Assembly: GCF_963678975.1 (NCBI RefSeq)
Contig: NC_089279.1
Location: 27,638,004-27,702,003, forward strand
Source: Dysidea avara
Taxonomy: Eukaryota > Porifera > Demospongiae > Dictyoceratida > Dysideidae
Length of the DNA: 64,000 nt
Direction: 5' to 3'
Part shown: in pieces, positions 56,761 to 64,000 of the stretch
Position numbering within the stretch: the first letter of the stretch is position 1
Layout of the letters: every line of letters begins with the position of its first letter
Notes under the pieces: generated by a model
Told to the model about the DNA's origin: nothing
Seen by the model: the letters and a program-made list of their open reading frames with translations, nothing else
The model's database searches: none
Made by a program: the position numbers and the translations under genes

Positions 56761-59101
56761 CACATAGTTATTGTGTATACTACAGTGACTTCCAAACCTG
56801 CCAAGTCTATGTTCACTGACCAAGGTAAGGTGGATGTATTGTTGTATACTTCATTATAATGGTTTGCTAATTTGTGTAGGAGTCTTAATACTGTCCAACA
56901 TAGTGGCCCTGCTTAATGTACAAACACGTTTCAAGGTTGACGATGACACCTGGCCTCACTATGAAGGACATCGCAACTTACAACAAGCCATTGCCACCAC
57001 TAAACTAACACAAACAGGTAATATTGCTTCATTAGCCAGCAATCAACCAGTTCCCAAAAATCATTCTAACTATCAGCCATTGAAAGAGGTCCTTGATACT
57101 AGTATTGTTACTAAAGAAGTTGAACAGATCTTAGCCCCACTTGAAAAAAATGATGAACCACAATTTATTTTGATTGAAGGTCCTCCTGGTATTGGCAAAT
57201 CTGTTTTACTAAAAGAAATTGCATATCGGTGGGGTGATAAACAAGTATTGAAAGGTTTCAAATTTGTCTTCCTGGTCTGCTTACGTGATCCCACTGTACA
57301 GCAGATTACATCAGTCCATGATCTCCTCCAGTTGTCTGTGTTGGACACAAAAGAGCAGAAGAAATTACTGATGCATGCAACAATTACCTTTTTGAGAATG
57401 GCGGAGAAGATCTTGTTTTCCTTTTGGATGGCTTTGATGAATTTCCAGTAGAGTTTCAAAGAAATACTTTGATCTCAAAAATTCTTGAACGTCGTGTACT
57501 ACCCAAATGTGGCTTAATTGTGTCATCTCGTTCACATGCCACAAAGAAACTTCGCAAGTATGCAGCGTTTAGGGTAGACATCTTGGGTTTCACTGAAACA
57601 GAAAGAGTAAAGTTTATAAAAGAAGCATTGCAGCCACAAGCAGTTGATGAACTTACCAAATATCTTGAAGGCAATTTGACTATCAATGGTCTGTGCTTTG
57701 TCCCATTTAATATGACGATCTTGATTTATCTGTACAAACAAGGAATTCCCTTTCCAAGCTGTTCCACACAACTCTACAATTACTTCATCTGTCTTACCAT
57801 CTGTAGACATCTTGCCAAGTCTGGTTATTCCCTTGACAACACCATCACTGATCTGGCCACTCTGCCTGAACCCTGCAACACAGTAGTTCACCAATTATCA
57901 AAATTGTCACTCAAGGGTCTTAATGACAATAAGATAATCTTTACCTTGGAAGAGGTGAGAGCAGCCTGTCCAGATATCACAGGTTCTCCAGGAGCACTCA
58001 GTAGCTTTGGGCTCCTGCAGGCCATTCAGCATTTTGGCTTAACTGGACAAACAATGACTTTTAACTTTGTCCACTTTTCCATTCAGGAATTCCTAGCTGC
58101 TTACCATGTCACTCAGCTTTCACCACATGATGAGTTACAAGTGCTTAAAGCAAAGTTCTGGATCAAATTTTGTTCTAACATGTTTGCAATGTGTATACAC
58201 TTCATTTACCAAAGGACAATGGCCTGCTTTCAAACAGTTCCTCTCTGGTGGAGATGACACGATTGTCATTTCAGAAGTATTCTTGAAAGATCAGTTCAAA
58301 TGTTTTCACCTCTTTCGCTCCTTCCATGATAAATCCATTTGCATGTCTATACAAAAGGGACGAATCTTTGATGATAGAGTAATCAATCTTCGTGGCATCC
58401 ACCTATCTCCTTATAATGTGGAGTGTGTCACCCTCTTCCTAACCAGCTCACCTTACAGGAAGTGGAAGGAGCTTAACTTATGGAGCTGCCATATCCAAGA
58501 TCAAGGCCTTCATGTGTTGCACCGTGACCTGTTGCACAGTGATGTCACTATTGGTGTTTTAGACTTGTTAGATAATGGTCTTACTAGAGCATCCTCCCAG
58601 TCCATCTGTGACCTCACCATCCACTGTAGAGTGGAAGAGTTGGTAGTTAGGGGTGATGACTACATTGGAGAGGACCACGCCTTCTATGATATTATATCCA
58701 ATCCCTCCTCTATGCTAGTAAGGCTAAATGTGTCATTTACCAGGTTAACATGTTCTTCTGCCACTGTTCTCTTCATTGCTGCACTAACAAAGGGGAAAAC
58801 TTTGTAGCAGCTGTATGCCAGCAACAATGGCATCACTGATGAAGTCTGTGACATTATTGCTACTTCACTGAAGGAGAATATTTCTCTGATAAAACTATGG
58901 ATAGATGGCAACAAGATCAGTGCAGCAGGTACACAACATCTAGTGCAATCTCTTTACCATAATGATACATTACAAGAATTATCACCGCCCCGTTACCCTG
59001 ATGATGTTAAAGAGATGATCAGATCTCTACAGCAAGAAGTTATCAAGGGCAGAGAAAGTAGAGGAAGTCAAACGAAACTGAATGTTAAGCTTAGCAAATA
59101 G

Positions 59102-59397
59102 GTAGACTATTTTTTAGTGTATGCTACACTGTATGTATATAGTATAAGAAACAATGGAAGTAAAGGCTACAAGTGTCATTTTCTTCTACTTTTAAAGGGA
59201 TGCAAGTAACAATTATGATTTTTGTCATGTAAAATGTCTCTGGGATGAGTTTTAAAGGTGAAATTTCGGGTAGTGCATGACATTTTCAAGGCAATCCCTG
59301 CTTAAATGGTACTACCGTACCGTTTGATAATTAAATGCTTTAAATGCCAATTCCAAACTTGTTTCAACAATGATGCAGTGGATTCATGAAGACTTTT
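59102..59397. other. 3' flank of the NLR gene
   Basis: No coding region or repeat seen. Confidence 0.4.
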
Positions 59398-61217
59398 AGG
59401 CCTGCACCTAATATGCCGGCATAATCTTGAGAATAATAGGTCACCAATTTCGTGAGAATAATTCCCGAATAATAGGATGGTTACAGGAATAATTTTAGAA
59501 TAATCGGACGACCACGGGAATAATCGGTGGAATTAGGGTGTGTGTCTCTTCTTGATTACCTAGAAGAAAGAGTTAAGCTACTACAAATTATATAAAGCTG
59601 ACAGGAGTGCTGGCTGAAAGGATCTGAAAAGCCTCTAAAAGATCGATATACTCTAATAGAACGCTCAAGTACTCTAATAGAGCAGTCGGATCGTTTCATG
59701 TTAACAATCTGCAGCCAGCATCAGGGATTTAACTACATGATTATATCTGTAATTCTGAAACTTGTACATCTTCATTGTTATTTACCTAACTTATAATTTA
59801 TAGTAACTATACAGTGGTTACAGCATATTATTATAATACACTAATTATTAAATATACTTGAATTATTACTGTAAATAGCTATCCTAAGTCTGCTGTAACT
59901 ATTATGGATAGAAAAATGATGCGTAAGGTGGAATGCTGTATATATGGCTATTAATAATTTGAACAAACTACTTATAGCAGCATCTTGAAAACTAAGCAAC
60001 AAGCCACAGATATAGTATACTGAATGAGAATAATTACGGAATAATAGGCTGGATACAAGAATAACAAAAAGAATACCGTAGATTCCCTAAAAATTCGGCA
60101 GAAATAAATTAATTCCATTCGTGTCTGGCCTAACAATTAGGAAAAAATGTACCAATCCGGCGCTATTGTCGAAGTTTTAGGGATCCATTCCTAATATAGT
60201 CTGCACGCTTCATGGTTATGTTATTTGTGATCCGTTTACTGTTTACTCTCTGCATTACTTTCTGCATTTCTTTCTACATGCACCAACTGCAGGAAGACCT
60301 TGCGGAGGAATTGCCGGACGATACTGGCCGCAACACTCATTTGGCTGCAGCACTAACTTATATACCGTGATTGCCTACATTATCCAGGAGAGATGATCAA
60401 TGTTATTACTACCGTAATTAGCTTTTTTCTCGTTGTAAAATAATCTTCGTATGTAAAACTTGTACGAAAATTTCTTACACGAAATTTTTGCATAAGATCG
60501 AACTACTTTAATAGAGCAGTCATTCACGTAAATCATACGAAAATATTTTTACACGAAAATTTTTATCACGATAATAAAGCGAATTACGTACGGTCAAGAG
60601 TACATAAATATATATATTATGTACTCTTGGTACGGTACATCGCTTTTGAATACAATCACTCAGACGCAACTAATAAAATAAAAACCACAATCAATATGAT
60701 TATTGAACTACGCATCTCATGACAATTAATTAAATCTCACTACCAGATGCTGCATGAAGTGTTCCGTGGCTTAACAGAGCGTTATCTGAAAGTGTATCAT
60801 GTTTGTGCATGGGTTCCAGGAAAGATGTTATTTTGTGAACAGAAACGAAGACCGTTTTACAGTAGCCGCCCTCGCGTGTTGTCACATGATGATATCGTTG
60901 GGCACGTTCCCTGAACAATTCCACACTTGGTGCTTCATCCAGCATCGAGGTAGCTTATTTTGTGAGGTACTGGGAATCCTCAGTACTCAAGACCTCCGTC
61001 AACTATAGCACTCCAAGTGCCGAAAAATTAGCGCGCTTATAACTAGAAACTTTCCTTGCGCTTGCCGAAATTTAGAGCACAATGCGTTCAAAGCACGGGG
61101 AGTGCCGAATATTTAGAGATGCCGAAATTTTAGGGTATCTACGGTAATAGAATTTTTTTGGGAAATTCTGGAAAGAATAATAGGTAAAATTTTGAGCATA
61201 ATAGGCTCAGGCCTACT
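59398..61217. mobile_element. 1.8-kb GCATAAT-family element with a nested element
   Basis: Ends TAGGCCTGCACCTAATATGC (59398) and GCATAATAGGCTCAGGCCTA (61198-61217) are inverted repeats; ACTTTTA occurs at both flanks. GAATAAT/GCATAAT repeats fill both ends, as in 13655-14091. It carries two copies of the 20-bp motif (59648-59688) and a second element at about 60075-61148. Confidence 0.7.
60075..61148. mobile_element. Nested inverted-repeat element with an unassigned ORF
   Basis: Ends TACCGTAGATTCCCTAAAAA (60074) and the complement of CGAAATTTTAGGGTATCTAC ending near 61147. The interior is less AT-rich and encodes on - a 71-residue frame (60945-60730, contains TREGGYCKTVFVSVHKITSF) that could be a captured exon or an element gene fragment. 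No transposase recognised. Confidence 0.6.
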
Positions 61218-62229
61218 TTTAATTGAAGTTTCACTCTAAGACATGATTATAGTTAACTCACTTTCTAGCTATAGTGTGTAGAAAAATCAATTCTCAGTAA
61301 TGCTTCATTGTTAAGTAAGGATCTGTGCAAAAAAAAGCAACAAGAAATGTTAAAGGTTTAAGCATCAATTAAGTGCTAATTTGTAGCTGGCACTTACACT
61401 GGTACAGTATATTATAGATTTTCAAGGGAGTCTCCAACAGTGTCACTAAGTTTCTGGATGCAGGGGTCCGGGGGTGCAACCTCAGTGAGAAATCTTGAAA
61501 TGGTCAAACTCAACATAATAATAGTAATATTAATGCTGTATTTCACAAATGATCGTGAATTAGTGCATTATGTAATGTATAACGAGTCTTTGTGTAACTC
61601 CTGAGAAGCAGTTAGCTAGTTAATTATAAGCTACAGACTTGAATTCTTTGGCAAAAATGCACTCATGGCTTATAAACAATAAAAATTGTATTGAGGATCC
61701 ATCCTGTACACACAAGTGATATTAAGAAAGGAAATCTATATCCATATCATCAAAAGTATGCACAGATTAAACATCAAACAAACTACTAGTAGAGTTGTAC
61801 CAATTCCCACATTTTAGGTTTCTGATATTTTATTACTAATTATAATAATTAACTGATACCCGATTGTAGTACTCTGTGAGTTATGCTTGTGCATAATCCA
61901 CTAAAATATAATTGAGGTTAATGTTGTACACATGCCACAAGTCAAAGCTGCTAATTGCCAGGGCTCCAACCATCACTGTTTTTTTTTACCAACTGCATGC
62001 CCTTGGCCATGAGCTTGGGTAATTTGTTTGTGGTAACATATATATGATGGGTAATAGGTTTGTGTGACCACAAGCCAGATCCTAACAGTGAAAATTGAAA
62101 ACTGAAACTAAAAACCTGAAATTGGTCAAAACTTTTAACAGTATATAGGTGCATGGATGCCCAGATACAAATCCTGTTGTAAAAAATTGATATCTTGATA
62201 TGCTTTACAATAAAGTTTCTGATATATCA
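61218..62229. other. Stretch without a supported gene
   Basis: AT-rich with no splice-supported exons; the 61951-62154 minus-strand frame has no support. Confidence 0.4.
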
Positions 62230-62890
62230 ATACATATGCGGATCTAGGAGACACTGTTGGGGGGGGGGGAAGAAGTTTTAGCATACAACAGTATTTCTTC
62301 CACTAAGAGGATTAGAATGGAACTCTAGTACATAAGCTATATTCATTTACATAACTTTGTTCAGTATAGCTGGATGAATGATGGACATACAGTTTTAAAG
62401 ATGCTGCTGAGTTGGAAAAATTTTTTAAATTATACTTTCTAGGTTTAAATTTGGGAGCATTTTTGATAGCATTTACCTAACAAAGTGTAACTTATGCTTT
62501 GCAAAGTATATAAAGATTTATTAGCTTGAGATAAACCTGTTTGATGGTAACGTGTACTAAATCAAAATAAGGTGTAGCTAGTATTGTTACAATTTGTAAA
62601 AAAAGTATAAATTGATGACATTAGAATTGTGACTGTTCTATTAGAGTAGTGACTGCACATACTCTATTGGAGTATCTCAAGCACAAAAAATTCAAACTTA
62701 TTTGCCTCACTTTCTTTACAGTGTACAGTTTATAACTGTAAAGTACATTTATAACTGTTGTCTTCTATTTGCCCATTGGCTTTCTGTACTTCTGAATACA
62801 GTGTGAATGCATGATACATATTCCATGCAGTTTATGGTATCAGTATAGTACTGTAGGTCTAAGGAGGGCAAGAGAAGGGCCAGGGGGGAG
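62230..62890 (+). repeat. Dispersed repeat, second copy of the 4560-5520 family
   Basis: Shares GTACATAAGCTATATTC-type, AGTATAGC.TGATGAATGA-type and CATTGGCTTTCTGTACTTC-type blocks in the same order with 4567-5460. Contains copies of the 20-bp motif at about 62627 and 62663. A G-rich run at 62877-62896 (GGGCCAGGGGGGAGGGGGGG) fits a G-quadruplex pattern. Confidence 0.6.
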
Positions 62891-63009
62891 GGGGGGCAAA
62901 GCACCCTTTCCCCCTCAGATATGCCTATGTATCAATGCATCATTTACATATAAACTTATGTACATATACTGAACAGCTTGTTTGGGCAGGTCATTTAAAC
63001 AGCACAAGA

Positions 63010-63290
63010 AAAAAAGAAAGGTGATCCCCAATATAATACTGAACCTTGCGGGACACCAAACTGAACTGAACACTTTGTTTCCCATTCAGTACAACTTGTT
63101 GAGACAGTGACCTTACTGACAAGAAACTTTGAATCTACTTCAGTATACTTCCCCAATTCTGTGGTTCATAATGTAATCTAATAATTATTAGGTACTTTAT
63201 CAATGGCCTTTGGCTGGTCTAGATCTGGTATGAAGGTGGCATCAACTTGTAGCTGTGGTGTATTTCATCATTTTGTGTACGAGGTCATCT
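63010..63290 (-). pseudogene. LINE reverse transcriptase fragment
   Basis: Read on -, DLDQPKAIDKVP (degraded 'DFSKAFDKVPH') is followed by FGVPQGSVLYWGSP (the conserved 'GVPQGSVLGPLLF' block). Stops are present and both ends are missing. Confidence 0.65.
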
Positions 63291-63527
63291 TTTGAGACTA
63301 ATTTCTTGTCTTGTATTTTAGTGAACTAATGTGTGGTACAGTATATCATGAGACACCTACAAGACTGACATAACTATACAGTACATGTATGTGCATGGTC
63401 TCAAGTAAGGAGACTTTTAGCTTGATTTGATATGCACCATTAAGGTTAGCTAGCTGGCTATAGCTAACTTTTCATGGTTATTTCATTTGTTCTTGCATGG
63501 CCAAACTGCTGTTTCTATCATTGCATG

Positions 63528-63771
63528 CACTGTAAAAAAGGTTTTTTCATTTTAACGGAAAACTTATTCCTGCTGCAAATAACAGCAAACACACTATTAA
63601 TCTTGTTAAAATGACAACAGGGAATTTTTGTTTTTGTAACATCATTTTCTTGTTAAAGTCATTGCATTACCAGTCACTTTTCGTTAAAACATCTAGAATG
63701 TTAAAACAGCAATTAACAGTTCTGGTGAAACAGTGTGTAGTTTTGTCATTTTGGGGTATTTTTTACAGTGT
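63528..63771. mobile_element. 244-bp MITE with CACTGTAAAAAA ends
   Basis: CACTGTAAAAAAGG at 63529 and TATTTTTTACAGTG ending near 63770 are inverted repeats. The interior is rich in AAAATGAC/GTTAAAA and has no coding frame. Confidence 0.7.
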
Positions 63772-64000
63772 GGTATAGGAGTGACTTGCACAAGATGTCT
63801 ACAAAGAATCCACGAGACCCATTCCGTCTACTCAAATCACAAGAATGTCATTTGAGGCCATGTATAACCATGTAATTAACTAAATAGCCTCATGAATAAG
63901 ACCATCCCAAAGCTATTGTGGTGTGCTTCATGATCTTGACCATGTTCTTCTAACAAATTGAGGGGAAATGATTTTGAGGTTGTAAATAATGAGGACCAAT

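Larger units (their letters stand above)
55481..59101 (+). pseudogene. NLR gene: Death domain, NACHT ATPase, LRR; frame disrupted
   Basis: Exons: 55481-55532 (MDRSDHEGLNQFKTSEK), 55679-55939 (Death domain: QLKDLYEYITPQYATYWKVM, then LGLSSGELKIIE and VLEKWLE), 56786-56824, and 56880 to the stop at 59099-59101. All splice in phase 1. The last exon has the NACHT Walker A GPPGIGKS (57179-57202), the Walker B region LLDGFDEF (57421-57444), a sensor-like IVSSRSHA (57514-57537), helical regions (NYFICLTICRHLAKSGYSLD), then RI-type leucine-rich repeats (ELNLWSCHIQDQGLHVLHRD, and LWIDGNKISAAGTQHLVQSL). Such proteins sense microbial or danger signals in the cytosol and signal through the Death domain. 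Three lesions: a one-base loss in an A-run near 57350-57355, a one-base gain near 58192-58198, and TAG for the expected CAG at 58805-58807. Outside these the frame is well kept, so loss is recent, or some lesions are assembly errors. Confidence 0.9.

Noticed and set aside
57073..57894. Minus-strand open frames of 128, 76 and 120 residues
   Set aside because: They are shadows antisense to the NACHT-coding exon.

Overview
The window looks like a contig from a sponge (probably a demosponge). The evidence is: an AT-rich sequence with very short spliceosomal introns (45-146 nt is common), a Death-NACHT-LRR innate-immune gene of the kind greatly expanded in sponges, a secreted fibrinogen-related protein, a U2-type snRNA, and metazoan mobile elements (CR1/L2-like LINEs, a DIRS element, tRNA-derived SINEs, and hAT-, Mutator-, Harbinger- and pogo-like MITEs). 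No bacterial operon structure is present. The species cannot be fixed from the sequence alone.

Layout. 1-9.5 kb: a multi-exon coiled-coil gene on + (5' end outside the window), a second coiled-coil gene on - (6903 to about 3673), and a damaged inverted paralogue of the first gene (about 9000 to 7800). 9.7-14.8 kb: a repeat block with a perfect foldback, a 2.1-kb minisatellite, a 17-bp tandem array and nested MITEs. 15.2-16.4 kb: a disrupted gene with three ubiquitin-like repeats. 16.4-25.0 kb: a MITE, a Mutator-like foldback carrying a small ORF, and a 7.4-kb region bounded by long inverted repeats. 25-33 kb: duplicated blocks, more MITEs, and a foldback composite built from a repeated gene fragment with PIN-like and Cys-rich C-terminal motifs. 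33.37 kb: a U2-like snRNA with a TATA box but an altered branch-site-pairing region. 36-42.7 kb: SINEs, an intact hAT MITE with a perfect 8-bp target duplication, a decayed DIRS element and an ATGT microsatellite.

45.5-51.5 kb is a large inverted duplication. The left arm holds an apparently intact five-exon secreted fibrinogen-domain gene (45739-47395). The right arm holds its dead copy, with nonsense changes and a MITE insertion. 52.5-54.5 kb has LINE reverse transcriptase and ORF1 remnants. 55.2-59.1 kb holds the NLR gene (Death domain, NACHT, LRR), with a kappaB-like site upstream but two frameshifts and one nonsense codon. 59.4-64 kb is again repeats, including a nested 1.8-kb element.

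The genes do not form a pathway with each other. Two are immune-type genes (NLR and fibrinogen-related), and the main theme is gene duplication followed by decay in a repeat-rich region. A 20-bp motif (TACTCTAATAGAACAGTCAC and variants) recurs throughout the window in both orientations.
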